Below, piece by piece: positions 11,431 through 23,239 of a DNA stretch of 64,000 bases. This DNA comes from Mallotus nudiflorus (lineage: Eukaryota > Streptophyta > Magnoliopsida > Malpighiales > Euphorbiaceae). The stretch lies in NCBI GenBank assembly GCA_947683625.1, contig CANTUR010000069.1:1488001-1552000 (forward strand), in the 5' to 3' direction. How positions within the stretch are numbered: the first letter of the stretch is position 1; every line of letters begins with the position of its first letter. Position numbers and translations under genes: made by a program. Under the pieces are notes generated by a model that made no database searches, had not been told where the DNA came from, and was given only the letters and a program-made list of their open reading frames with translations.

Positions 11431-11930
11431 TAACACTTAGTTTAATGGTGAGTATTATGAAATTATGAGTTAATTAATGTGTTTTGTAAATTAGGAATGA
11501 ACACTGAGGCATTAAGCAAAATGTGCAGTTTTTAATTAATTGGCATATTTGACCTCCAAGATTCAATGAAGGTTTTGATGTATGTGGAGCCTAAAAATGC
11601 GAAAACGGTCTACTGAGAAAGTGAAGTAGACTTCTTAGGTTTCTGAATTGGGTTTACTCATCAAGATTAGAATTTTTTTTCATTGTAAAAATTTGGGCCA
11701 AAGTTATAACGTGCAAATTTGTCACTATGTTGAGCATATATTAGTAATAAGACCATATCTTCGACTATAGAGGTCCAATTCAGGGGATTTAAGGCTCTAT
11801 GGAAAGCTAAGACCCGTTGATATAATTCTTATAAAGAACCCAACTCCAAAGTATAAGTTAATTAGTTCATAATTCCTATATCATGTTTCTCCTTTATCTA
11901 TTTACAGGAAACTTGGATTATAAGAGTAAA
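11430..11930 (+). mobile_element. Athila LTR/UTR-like fragment
   Basis: More GC-rich than its surroundings and non-coding. Phrases such as 'ccaaagttataacgtgcaaa' and 'cgactatagaggtccaatt' are, from memory, the kind of text seen in Athila LTRs. It sits directly before the Athila protease relic, from which the gag region is missing. This suggests an internal deletion joining LTR or leader to protease. Confidence 0.4.
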
Positions 11931-11939
11931 AGCTTTAAA

Positions 11940-12270
11940 TATATGTTTGCATCTTGTAGATAGAACAATAATGAAACCTTAAGGAATAATAGAGGATGTA
12001 CTTGTCAAAGCAATGAAATTCATCTTTTTAGTAGACTTTATGGTACTTGATTTTAAAGAAGATGAAGACATGCCTTTAATACTAGGTAAGCCTTTCATGT
12101 ATACTATTAAAGCCATCATTGATGTTTATGAAAGTACGCTTACATTAAGAGTTGGTGAAGATAGTTGTAAGTTCAATGTATACCAAAGTATGAAACACAC
12201 TTCCGACATTGATAATTGCATGAGAGTTATTGTGATAATTGATTGTATTGATGAAGTCCAACACTAGAGG
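11940..12270 (+). pseudogene. Athila protease C-terminal part
   Basis: The translation reads LVDRTIMKP, then VDFMVLDFKEDEDMPLILGK, then TLRVGEDSCKFNV. These match the second half of the Athila aspartic protease domain, which in the family runs 'RTIKxPRGIIEDVLVKVxxFIFPxDFVVLDMEED'. The catalytic D-S/T-G half is missing. In the intact element the protease cuts Gag-Pol. Confidence 0.8.
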
Positions 12271-12399
12271 TCAGAAAAAGTCTTATGATTTGGAAGATAT
12301 CGAGAAGTCTTTGTAGGTTTAATCTTCTATAGGGGAGAAATCTCTTAAAAGTTAATTCATTATGAATCACTAACAAACATTGAACCTACATCACCTTCT

Positions 12400-13440
12400 A
12401 TAGTAAAACCACATAGGTTGGATTTAAAACCATTACCTTCGTACTTAAGCCATAAATTCCTAGGAGAAAATGAGATAACACCAGTAATTTTATCATCAAA
12501 ACTTAATGAGGAACAATTTAGTAGAGTTATTATAGAAAATGATACAAGCTTTAGGGTGAAAATTTTTAGACATTAAAGGAATTAATCCATCATATTACAT
12601 GTGTAAGAAATTAATAGAGGATGATTATGAGACTATAATAGAAATACAAAGAAGATTAAATCCTAATCTACAATAAATTATTAAGGAAGAAATTGTTAAA
12701 CTATTAGATGCATGAATTATATATCTTATTTAAGATAGTTAATGGGTCAATCCTATTTAATGTGTACCTAAAAAGGGGGAATGACCATTATAGAGAATGA
12801 TGAAGGAGAATTAATTCCTACTAGAATAGTTAGTGGTTGGAGAGTTTGTATAGATTATAGAAAACTCATTAAAGCCACGAGAAAAATTCACTTTCTACTT
12901 CCATTCATTGATCAAATGTTAGAAAGGATATCAAGACATGCATTTTACTATTTTCTTGATGGATATTCAAGATATAATCAAATAAAAATAGCTCTTAAAG
13001 ATTAGGATAAAACAACATTCACTTGTCCTTATGGTACTTTTCCATATAGATGGATGCCATTTGGTTTGTGTAATGCACCTGCTACATTTCAAAGGTGCAT
13101 GATGGCAATTTTTATCGATTTGGTGAAAGAAATAATGGAAGTATTTATGGATGATTTTTTTATTTATGGAAACTCTTTTAACCATTGTCTATTGAATTTA
13201 GATAAAGTTATTGAAAGATGTAAAGACACCAATTTAATCTTAAATTAGGAAAAAGTCACTTTATAATATAAGAAGGTATTATATTAGGCCACAACATTTT
13301 AAAAGAGGATAGAGGTTGATACAATAAAGATTGAAATTTTAAAGAAGTTACATTATCCAACAAATGTCAAAGGGGCAAGAAGCTTTTTAAGACATGCAAG
13401 CTTTTATTGACGATTTATCAAGGACTTTTGTTAAAATTTC
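12400..13440 (+). pseudogene. Athila reverse transcriptase, decayed but readable
   Basis: Open pieces at 12,781-13,005 and 13,054-13,248 give, in order, GWRVCIDYRKL (motif with the first catalytic Asp), PFIDQMLERISRHAFYYFLD, the glycine-rich YSRYNQI turn, FTCPYGTFPYRWMPFGLCNA, and EVFMDDFFIYG with the YxDD-type box (here FMDD). Isolated stops break the frame, for example after ALKD at 13,003 and after LILN at 13,246. The upstream linker at 12,380-12,500 (LKPLPSYLSHKFLGENE) is the typical Athila spacer. The enzyme would copy element RNA into DNA in virus-like particles. Retention of the DD pair suggests decay by scattered mutation, not early loss. Confidence 0.9.
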
Positions 13441-13499
13441 AAAACTCCTATGCAAGTTTCTTGAAAAAGATGCACCTTTCATATTTATTAATCAATATG

Positions 13500-13705
13500 A
13501 AATTCCTTTTGACAGGTTAAAAAGGGCACTAGTGTCAGCACTAATAGTAGTGGCCCCAGACTGAAGCCTACCTTTTCCATTAATGTATAATGCTAGTGGT
13601 TATGCTATAAAAGCAGTTCTTAGACAAATAAAGGATAAGAAGCTACATTTTATCTATTATGCAAGCAAAATTTTAAATTTAAATAATTAACTTACATTAC
13701 ATTTT
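13500..13705 (+). pseudogene. Athila RNase H, first half
   Basis: PFPLMYNASGYAIKAVL (Asp changed to Asn at the first catalytic position) and LHFIYYASKILNLN match the RNase H start of Athila pol. The frame is broken at about 13,705 by an inserted segment and resumes at about 14,405. Confidence 0.75.
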
Positions 13706-14405
13706 TGCGATCAACTATCAGTAGAGGGCCCATCCTTCTTCATATGGGTCCTCTTAAATATCTCTGAAGTTGTTAGCTCCAGCTTTAACTCCTTAGTCTA
13801 AAAAATAAAAAAAATAAAAACTTAACAAAGTAATTAACAACTAAATATTATAAAACATTTTTATATTAACCAATAAATATTACTAACAAAAAATTATAAA
13901 AAATTTATTAAAGTAATTTACTAATGCTCTAACATGGTCGATTGTCCTGTAAGAGCCATCAGTATGCTTTGTGACATTGGTGCCTGGTCCTTCGATCTCA
14001 CTCAAATGGTTGGCATTGGCATTAATAAACTTTTCTTTCCACTTGGGAGTATGCTAGTGGAATTGCCAACTAGCCCAAATATCCTATCAGACACCATCTG
14101 TTTGGAACCCCCTTCTTTATCTAATTGTATAGTGTCTTGGTGTATTGAGTCCCAGAGGCATTCCACCATTAACATTAGATGTGCTCCTCCTCAAACTCAT
14201 GGCAACAATATGCCTTATGAACAAATAAAAATCATTTTATATTAAATATTTTCTAATAAAGAAGCAAGAGAATGATACAAATTTAAAAAATTTTGGATAT
14301 TTTTAAGAAGTAGTGCATAAATATATTATTAATAAAAGCACTTGCACAGATTCTAAATATGCTAAATTCTTAAAAGAGCTCATTTTTAGCAAGAAGATTT
14401 TATAT
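13705..14405 (-). mobile_element. CACTA-type (Ptta/En/Spm) transposase fragment inserted in RNase H
   Basis: About 700 bases interrupt the RNase H frame. On the minus strand at 13,715-13,795 the text gives ELTTSEIFKRTHMKKDG, which fits the 'tpxElFxxTHtkKDG' block of plant En/Spm (Transposase_24) proteins. A plus-strand open frame of 103 codons at 13,934-14,245 covers the rest. It matches nothing I know and is probably an accident of the antisense strand. The insertion ends could not be placed exactly. Confidence 0.5.
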
Positions 14406-14765
14406 GAATTTAAGACTATTACACTTAGTAAAGAAAAATTTGGTACCCATCTAGAAAAATTTAGATTATATCTCCTTGGTTCAAAAGTGGTAGTATATGC
14501 AAATCATTTAGCATCGAAATAGTTATTAGCAGAGAAAGAAGTTAAACCTAGACTTATTAGAGAGGACCTATTAATGCAGGAATTTGAGAAAGAGATTTGA
14601 GATTAAAAGAAAAGGATCAAAGAATGTAGTAGCATATCATTCTTCAAGACTGGAACTAGATAAAATAACAGAAGGAAGCATAGAGCTAATAAGAGATTCA
14701 TTTCTAGATGAAATACTCTTGCTTATGGGGATCATGAACATTCCATGGTTCGCACATATTGCAAA
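14405..14765 (+). pseudogene. Athila RNase H second half and integrase start
   Basis: KFGTHLEKFRLYLLGSKVVV, then 'YANHLASK', continues the RNase H (family: KFRSYLLGSKVIVxTDHxAL), with the catalytic Asp of TDH changed to Asn. Near 14,585-14,640 the family text FEIxIKDKKGxEN has a weak counterpart (RFEIKRKGSKNV). The linker MNIPWFAHIAN ends exactly where LTR-X copy 5 begins. Confidence 0.8.
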
Positions 14766-14879
14766 TGTAAAGACTTGAATTTGTAATTATTAATATTAAA
14801 TGTGGATTATTAAGTTTAATTATTATTTTATTTAATTAGTTAAATATATTGTTAATAAAATTTTATTAATTTTTAAAAG

Positions 14880-14968
<89 letters not shown>

Positions 14969-17737
14969 GTGTGTGTGTGTGTGTGTTGTATAATTGAGAG
15001 AGGAGATATTTTAATTTTTAAAATATTAAAATTTGTACTTTATACTTTTGTAAAATAAAAAAGGGGGTAGAATCTCTTTTTTTTTTTCCTTTTTTCCCTC
15101 CTTTTTTTTTCCTTTCTTTCTTCTTCCTCCCACCTGACGCTGCCCGCCACTGCCATTGTCAAAGCCACCATCATCGCCACATCAGCCACATTGTCACCAC
15201 ACTAGATTGCCAGCTCATCCTCCTCCTCTTCCTAACATTACCTTCTCTCTCTCTCGGCCTTCTCAGGTGCCACTAAGGACAGAGGCACGCTAGCGCCGTC
15301 TCTAGTCACCCCAAAGCTTGCTACTAGTCTCAAATTGATCATTATCCTCTGAGCTTCAAAAGCCCTCTGTCAAGTTTGGTTTCTAACTCCTGTAAACCCC
15401 TCAATTTTGAGTAATTTGAACTTAGGTCATTTAAGTTTATTTTTTAAATATACCTTCAATTATATTGATTCAAGTCTAATTAAGTTTATATTATTAAAAT
15501 AGATGTTGGGAGCTTTCTTTTAATGTATGGTTTGCAATTTTTCAAAAAGGTTGAATTTTGAGTCACTATTATGGGTCTTAGTTACTATTCATGGTACTGT
15601 TCCAAACTCATGATGTGTATAAATTTTTATTAAATTCTATAAATTATGTAGATTAAACCTTGTGAAGGAAGTTTTGTGAGATTATTTTTAGAATTTAAGA
15701 TATAAATTTTTAAAGTTTATGTATTAATATGCATATTTGGAAAATTATTAGAAATTCATGAATTGTTTAATTTTAATTGAATTTATTATTAATTATTCTG
15801 TTTTAGACATATTTTTAAATAATAAAAGTATAAAAATAATTTTTAATTAATTTTCAATTATTAGTTAACTAGTAGTAATTTTGGGAAAATAAATGAATAA
15901 TGAATTTATTTGTTATTTTAAAGCTTAAATAAATCATTTATTATTTTTTTATGATTTTTATGAATTATTTGAGTAATTTAAATAGTTGTTTATAATTTAT
16001 GCTATGTAGTAGTAAAAAACTGAAAATAGATTTCATTAATGAGATTTTGTTATAAATTAGAAATTTTATTAATTACTTAGAAATAAATTTCTCTTATATT
16101 TTTATTTTATATAAATAAATTAACTTGCATTAGTTAGGTAAATTCTTATGAATTATTAGTGATTTTAGATATATATATATTGTGAGTTATGGTTCTCGGT
16201 TGGGCATAAGTGTAGTGTAGGGCCCAACTTAAGTTATTGAGTTATGAGATTGTTACAAGTGTTGTTTTTATGCAGGAACATCTTTACTTTGGTAGAGACA
16301 TATCTGTTTTACAGAGGAGACTCTACCAAATTTTTGATAAATTTCTCGTAAAATTTGACATTGGTTTGTGTTAATTTCGAGTTTGTATAGCATTGTATCT
16401 TAGATCAAGTCATCCTCATCATCTCATGATTTTATTAAATTTTGAAAATTTTATGAATTTATTTATTTTAGCATATTTTAAATAAATATTATTTATTTTA
16501 GAGATTTCTGGGACCACAGCTATAACATTTGAATAGTAGAGGACGCGTCGCCTATCATGCTTAACCTATGAGTTGATTTTATATAATATGTGTTGTAATG
16601 ATTTTGATTATATTTTCATATGATTTAAATAATAATGAAATAATTATATGCATTTATTTATATTGCTACATGCATGATTATTTCTTTATTATCATGAATA
16701 GTAATTTAAGAATGCTTTATGGAATTTGTTTTATTCCGATTTATTTGTTTATTTTATTTTATTTTATTTACAATGATTTAAATGATTTGGAAATATTGGT
16801 AGAACATGCTACTTGGTGGGTCTCACAAGGACTGCTGCGCAATAGTAATAATTATTTATATAACCATTGATTAATTTGTGAGCCCTAGTTAATCTTTGCT
16901 CACTCTACAAGATTTGTGAGAATGTGAACCATGGTTGAGATTTGCTCTTTGGACAAATGTGTGGTTATTGTTGAGCCCTAGTTGAGCTAACTCTCTGGGC
17001 AGAGGTATGATATTGGCGGACCCTAGTCGAGCATGTTCTCTGGGCACCAATGATCATTTGGAATAAGAGACTGACTGTGGTTGGACCTTGGTCGAGCTTG
17101 CTCTCTAGGACCAATAGTCAATTGGAATAAGTGATCCAAGTGGCTATTAGAATTTGATGGTGTAGGTGTTCTGCCATATTTTTTGCTAAAATAATATATT
17201 TTTATGATTTTGTGCTAGAGTTTTATATTAAAGTAAATGATTTTTAATATTTATATTTATATTTTACTTTATTTTATTTTATTTTTATTTTCGTAAAGGG
17301 TTTTAACAAATGTTTTCAAACCAATATGCATTTTATGAAATTGATTCACTTAGTGAGGTTTGATTTCCCTTAATTTATTTTTTTATGACCTTACAGTCCG
17401 CCTAGTACTAGTCGTCCTCTGCATCGGGTTTCTTCTTTACCGATGACATTATGTATGTCTATTTATTTTGAATATTATGTAATCGAATTCTAGATACTAC
17501 AGTAGTTTATTATAAAACTTGTGCTAATGATTCTATGGATATGTGTCATGTTGAAATATTGTTGTACTGGAGTAATGACTTATATATTTGATATTAATGA
17601 TTTTATCAATGGTATTATTGTTAAGTGATTATTATTTATTTGCGAAAATTTTCAAGGTTTACTATGAGTTTCGGTTGCATTTTTACATTTTCCATTTCCT
17701 AATACTTGTCACATACCTCTAGGTTTAGGTCGTAACA
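14766..17737 (+). mobile_element. LTR-X copy 5, full-length LTR (2,972 bp), sense strand plus
   Basis: Starts TGTAAAGACTTGAA within the Athila linker and ends GGTTTAGGTCGTAACA, directly followed by a tRNA-iMet-type primer site. It has the family architecture. A (TA)n tract lies at 14,883-14,961 with (TG)n after it, then a pyrimidine/GC-rich island at about 15,075-15,320. The conserved 'ggtagagacat' and 'cagaggagactctaccaaat' block lies at 16,300-16,335. A diverged array of 'ccctagttgagc...tctctgggca' units lies at 16,860-17,130. It is the most diverged full-length copy, so probably the oldest or another subfamily. Copy 0 shares its variant 3' end. Confidence 0.85.
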
Positions 17738-17738
17738 A

Positions 17739-17756
17739 AGTTGATATCAGAGCCAA
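17739..17756 (+). other. Primer binding site, tRNA-iMet type
   Basis: GTTGATATCAGAGCC follows the LTR end by one or two bases. It differs from the common TGGTATCAGAGC primer site by one base in the first positions. It fixes the sense direction of the LTR-X family and shows that copy 5 is a 5' LTR of a once complete element. Confidence 0.8.
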
Positions 17757-18538
17757 ATTTATTTTTTTGACCTTTGAATCATTGGAATATGTCTTTTCTT
17801 AAACTACTGTCGTAAATAGGTGTTATCTGTCAATTGTCATCATCGTTGTTTTTAGAATTCCATGTATTCATCAGTTCCTTGTTATGCTATTAAAATTAAA
17901 CTATTAAAATTTCAAATTTAAAATTGCCACCAGGGAAGTATGGGAACTTATGCTAATATATGATTAGGATTTTTTAAAGATAACTTTATAAAGTTTTTGA
18001 CCTGCAAAATTATTTGGAAAAATAAAAATAGTAGAAATATAGGATTTTATATTTAGTTTATGAAATGCTTTTTAGAAATATTTTCAATACATAGATCCCA
18101 CGTCTACTTTGCTTCTACTTTTTCATATAAATAATAAAACAAAGTATATATATATATGTATGTGGTTGGAAAATATATAAAATTTTATGATGAAATATTT
18201 TGAATTTGTTAATTTTATCATAAAATTTTATGCGAAAATGTAATCTAATCAGGGATGGACCCAAGGGGCCAATTTTTTATTTTCTTAAAAAAACCTAAAT
18301 ATATATAATGGAAAATAAGAATTGGCCCTTTGTCTTGTAAGTCGCCCTCCCCTCTTTTGCCATAAATTATTTTATTTCCGTTGAATCTATCTGATTTATA
18401 AAATTTTAAAATTTAAAATTCAAACTAAAACTATTCTCATCCATTTTAAAATTTTTTTAAAAAAAAATTAAGACTTATTTCATAGTACAAAAAATGTATG
18501 CCTTTTCGTAAAAAAAAAATGTTTACCTGTACACAGAG

Positions 18539-18584
<46 letters not shown>

Positions 18585-19037
18585 AAAGAAAAAGAGTTAA
18601 AAAATAATAAAATACATATATGTTTTGCTATTAATATCTTTGATTTAAAATTAAAATGAATAATATTTATTATCCTAATTTTTAATTTTATAGCCTAATA
18701 ATGATAAAAGGAAAAGTGATTCATGTAGAAATGTTGAATTATAAGCAAATTTTAAATTTTGTAACTCAACTATTTTATCATTATTTGTATATTTAACTTG
18801 TTCAACGAATTCAAAATAAAATCTATCCACAAATTGAATCATTTGACCTATTATTTGTACATTTAAAATATAAAATATCTATTTCAATTTAAATTAAAAA
18901 TGTACTATCAATATCCAGTATGAATTAAACTATTTTATTTATTATTTGCATAGATATTCAAGACGCATATTTCACTTCAATCAAAGATCTATTCTCAATC
19001 AAAATTTTTCAATGTGATGATTTTATACATAATAGGC
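17757..19037. other. Remnant leader of LTR-X element and AT-rich DNA, no gene seen
   Basis: After the primer site no gag frame can be read. A (TA)n tract lies at 18,540-18,580. The phrase 'cagggatggacccaaggggcc' at about 18,250 looks like part of a MITE-type repeat, but I could not find matching ends. Confidence 0.4.
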
Positions 19038-19320
19038 ACTACAAAAACTCTAAGGATTAGCGACGGTTGCTCGCAAATAAAATTAGGATAAAATTAATAG
19101 TTAAAATGGATAATATTAATCGTTAAAATTGTGGTCGCTAATCAATTTTGCAGTAAAGTTTATTATCTGTTGCAAAATTTAAAGACAGAAAATAATCCGT
19201 AGCGACTTTTGTAACTACTTTTTTATCTTGTAACATTTGATATCCATCATTAATATGTGACAAATTAACGATGGATAAGCCGTTGCAAAATGTTGAAAAT
19301 ACATTTTTTTAATAAATTGA
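19038..19320 (+). mobile_element. CACTA element terminus (left end) with subterminal repeats
   Basis: CACTACAAAAACTC at 19,038 is a canonical CACTA end. It is followed by repeated short motifs in both directions: TTAGCGACGG, GTCGCTAAT, AGCGACTTTT and AACGATGG. These are typical subterminal transposase-binding repeats. No right end follows before the Athila LTR, so the element is truncated. The stretch 19,320-19,800 is AT-rich with no feature beyond A/T runs. Confidence 0.7.
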
Positions 19321-19799
19321 AAACATATATATTACTAATAATAATTTATTTAAATTTTTAAATTAGTATTTTTTTAATTATTATAAGATGAAAAACAAAT
19401 AACTCCAAAATAAATTTTAAAAAATAATTATATTAATACAAATACAAAAATGTTAATATACATCAATATGTATACATCAAAATAAAAAAGAAAGTTTTTG
19501 TTACTGCATGAAGTAGATAGGGATGAAAATAAGACTTATTATTGTTGGGAGTTATTGTTAGTAACATTTTGGGAGTTTTTTTTTTAAAAAAAAAAAAAAA
19601 GTGGGCTTAAGAGTGTTATTAATAAAAAGGAATAACATAGAGAGATAAGTAAGGGAGTTAATGTTAGTAATGTTTTGATGTTTTAAAAGAGAGGATGAGA
19701 GTGCTTTTAAAAGGAGAAGAAGAATGTAGAAAAAATAATAACTTTTAGAATAAGGATAAGCTTTTAGGACAAGATGGATTGCCATATTTTCTTATTCAG

Positions 19800-20627
19800 T
19801 TCAAGGGGATTTTGAGCCCTAACTCAAATTGATGGTGCTTTCTTTTCAATAACATTATTTCTTCCTTTTTCCTTTTAAGAAATTGTTGATGTTATTATGT
19901 TATTAATGTGAATTAATGTTTGGTTTATTGATTTAAATAAGGCCTGTAGAATTAATTCACTAAATATCAATTGCTAAATTAAGAAATTAGATTACATAAT
20001 TGATCTCTTTTCTAAATCATTAAGTAGCAAAATAGAAAAATATGATTGTGAACAAGCTTGTTTATTATTTCTATGGATAACACAACTTAGGTTAAACATC
20101 CAAACTTGTGCGAGAGTTGCCTAATTCAATTTAATTCCTTTGTAATTAATGCTACCAGTATATTAAACCTAAAGATCTTGTTTTAGGTTGTAAATTGGTT
20201 AGATTCTAATGAGGGCTTGTCTGTAAGAATAAGAATTAAGGGGAATTTCAGGTAATAGAGCTTATACATTACCTAGAATTGATAGTTTCTTTAAAAGGGA
20301 AGAAGTTATCATTGTTAATTAATTTGTCACTTGTAGGGTGACATTGAACTGAGAACTGAGTTTTTATTCATTGCATTTGTTTTCAATTTGATTTAATTTA
20401 GTTGAATATGGAATTTAAACCCCCCCCCCCCCCCCCCCCCCGCTTGCTTTGCTTTTCATTTTCCATAATCAACTTTCAATTAGGATTTACTTAGAATTAG
20501 AGTTTTTAATTATATTAATTATAATTGGTTACACTTCTCTATGGGATTGACCTCTTCTTATCCTATCTATAGTTTTGTAATTAGTATAATTAAAATAATT
20601 AAATTTTAGTGCTTTCGACACTCATCA
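19800..20627 (+). mobile_element. 5' LTR of Athila element B (left border uncertain)
   Basis: The right border is set by ...CGACACTCATCA followed by a tRNA-Asp-type primer site. Within it the phrases 'gacattgaactgagaactga' and 'ctctatgggattgacctc' are typical of Athila LTR 3' ends. A pure C run of about 22 bases lies at 20,421-20,442. The left border was not found because the 3' LTR is damaged. Confidence 0.6.
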
Positions 20628-20630
20628 AAA

Positions 20631-20653
20631 ATTTTAGTGTCGTTACTGGGGAG
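20631..20653 (+). other. Athila primer binding site (tRNA-Asp type, degenerate)
   Basis: The stretch TTTTAGTGTCGTTACTGGGG corresponds to the usual Athila TTTTGGCGCCGTTGCCGGGG with four transition-type changes, placed a few bases inside the LTR. Confidence 0.75.
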
Positions 20654-20859
20654 GTGTGTCAGTTAATTAATTTAATTTAATTTTCTTTATTCATTTTTAT
20701 TATTTATTCAATTTTTTTTTGTTTTTAGCCATTTTTGTATTTTTAGTCAAAGAAATTAAAATAAAATAAAAAATTTTAACAAATTTTTATTTTATTTTAT
20801 TTATCTTTACAAGTTTTTAATTATTTTAAGTTATATGACTTGATCTTCTAACTCTAATG

Positions 20860-22340
20860 AATTAAATTTTGATCTAGGAATTGAAAAAGCAGCACAACGG
20901 TTAAGAAAAGAGACTCAGGAGGCTAGACAAATTGCCAAAACTTGAGCAACAACTTTTGGAATTGAGCAAGCTTCACCTAGTTTAAATTTGGCAATTAAAT
21001 TAAGCTTATATGATACATCAAGTGAATCAAACATTGGGATTGAGGAGATAGTTGCTCCTAATCAGAACAATATGAGGACTTTAAAGGAGTTGGCTAATCC
21101 TAATATAAATCAACTGTCGTTGTGTATTGAATATCCTAACATGGATGTAGCTTTTGAATTGAAATTTAGACTAATTAATTTGCTTCCTACTTTTTGTGGT
21201 CTCGCAGGTGAAGACCAAACATGCATATTAAGGAATTCCATGTAGTTTGCCCAAGCATGAAAGCAACTGGTGTGACTAAAGAGCATACTAAATTGAGAGC
21301 TTTTCTTTTTTTTCACTAGCAGATGAGGCAAAGGATTAGCTATACTACCTTCCTTCAAGATCCATTATAATATGGAATAAGCTTAAAAGATTATTTTTGT
21401 AGAAATATTTTGCAACTTTTAGGGTTGTAAATATAAGGAAGGAAAATTGTGGCATTCGTCAACTTGGTGCAAAAACACTCTATGAATATTGGGAGAGATT
21501 TAAAAAGTTACGAGCAAGTTGTCCACATCACTAAATAAGTGAGCAATTATTAATTCAATATTTTTATGAAGGTTTGTTGCCAATGGATAGAAATATGATA
21601 TATGCAGCTAATGGAGTTCTATTACAGATAAAACCCATGAAGTAGCTAGAATTTAATTTTCAATATGGCAGTAAATTCCCAGCAATTTGGAATAAGACAC
21701 GATGCCTCAGTTAGAAAATTTTATAAGGTAAGTACTTCTTCCTTTAAATAACATATTTCAGATATTACCTCTCCTATTCATCAAGTGGCAATAAGAAATA
21801 TGCAACAAGGCATATGGCATATATACAAAAATTAGCCATCTAATTGATGCATGTCCAATTCTTCAAGAGGAGCAAATGAATACTGTAGGAGGTTTTTCAA
21901 GATAACCCAGAAGATACGATCCCTATTCTAATACATACAATCATAGGGACGAGATCATCTTAATATGAGTTATGGAAGTAGGCAAGCAAGATTTCAACAA
22001 AACTAGTAGAATTATCAACCGAAACAAGCAATCTTTTCTAGCTTAAGTACGTCATTGGAAGATATGTTTAAGACATTTTTAACTCATACTCAACAATTTT
22101 AGTAAAAGATGAGTCCAACATCCAAAATTTAGAGAATCAAGTGAGTCAGTTCGCTATAATAGTGAACATATTGTTAACTCATGGTTTTAGAAAATTACCT
22201 TCTTTGACTATAATGAACCCAATGGAGAATGCGAGTGCCATAACTTTAAGAAGTGGGAAGCAGTTGGAACTTCTAATAAATAAAAAGAAACAAGTTGTAA
22301 TTGAAGATGAAATTAAAGTGGACATAGAGATTACCTAGCC
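20860..22340 (+). pseudogene. Athila element B gag, decayed
   Basis: The open piece at 20,988-21,245 contains MRTLKELANPNINQLSLCIE and LINLLPTFCGLAGED, matching the start of the Athila Gag core (RTLRELAxPxxxxQPLCI, LLPxFxGLAGED). Downstream, 21,480-21,700 gives LYEYWERFKKL in a shifted frame and NMAVNSQQFGIRHD. 22,165-22,260 gives GFRKLPSLTIMNPMENASAI then TLRSGKQLE, the family 'GxLPSQTxxNPxENxSAITLRSGKxL' block. Gag forms the virus-like particle. Multiple stops, for example TAG at 21,243, inactivate it. Confidence 0.85.
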
Positions 22341-22559
22341 TAAGGTAAATTCTAATCCTTCTATTTCAACTAAGGTTAACCCTCTTCCTTTTCCTATTAG
22401 ATCAGCATGGTTTAAGAAAGAGGAGCAGGAAAAAGATATTTTGAATACATTTTGTAAAGTAAAGGTGAATATCCCTCTATTAGATGCAATCAAGCAAGTG
22501 CCAAGATATACTAAATTTCTTAAGGAGTTGTGCACATCAAAGTGAAAATTAAAAGGCAA

Positions 22560-23100
22560 TGAGAAAATAAGTGTAAGGGACAACATATTGGCAATTCTTT
22601 AAAGAAAACTTCCTCCCAAGGGCAAAGATCCAGGTATAATTACCATTTCCTGTAGAATAGGTAATGGCAAATTTGAAAGAACCATGTTAGATTCTAGAGC
22701 TTCCATTAGTGTTATGCCATTGTCTATGTATAATTCTTTAAATATAAGACCTTTGAAAGAGACTAGTGTTGTTTTATAATTAGCTGATCATAATAATGCT
22801 TACCCAAAAGGGGTAATTAAGGATGTGTTTGTGCAGGTTGATGGCTTAGTGTTTCCTATGGATTTTTATATAGTGGATATAGGTGATGATACTTCCTTTA
22901 ATATTGCATTAATTATATTAGGGAGGCCATTTTTTAAGACTGCTCAAGCAATTATTTATTATCATAAGGGTACTTTGACAATGGAACTTGATGGTGAAAA
23001 AATTCAATTTAATATTTATGAGGATATGAAATACCTTAATGAAGATCATTCTATATTTTTAATTTATACTGTTGACTTTTTAGCATAGGAAGTTTTTTAT
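22560..23100 (+). pseudogene. Athila element B aspartic protease
   Basis: The text gives KGKDPGIITISCRIGNGKF, then MLDSRASISVMPLSMYNSL, where the catalytic triad D-S/T-G reads D-S-R (Gly lost). The frame at 22,825-23,088 continues with DGLVFPMDFYIVDIGDD, ALIILGRPFFKTAQAII and GTLTMELDGEKIQFNIYE. Apart from the triad change and a stop at about 22,779, the domain is well preserved. Confidence 0.85.
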
Positions 23101-23239
23101 ATGACAAGCAGAGATGATTTAGATGTTTCAATTGCTAACCATCTTCAGTTAGAAAAATAAGAAGAAATTAAGTTGAATGAGGAGTTGAAGGAGACTATGG
23201 TTGCTTTACATTCCTTGATAGTGATTTTAGATAAGTTTG

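Noticed and set aside
13934..14245. 103-codon plus-strand frame
   Set aside because: It lies within the inserted CACTA scrap, whose recognisable block is on the other strand. I found no family, so I treat it as an antisense accident.
16598..16870. 90-codon hydrophobic frame
   Set aside because: It lies inside LTR-X copy 5. The AT-rich sequence gives Ile/Tyr/Phe-rich text with no motif.
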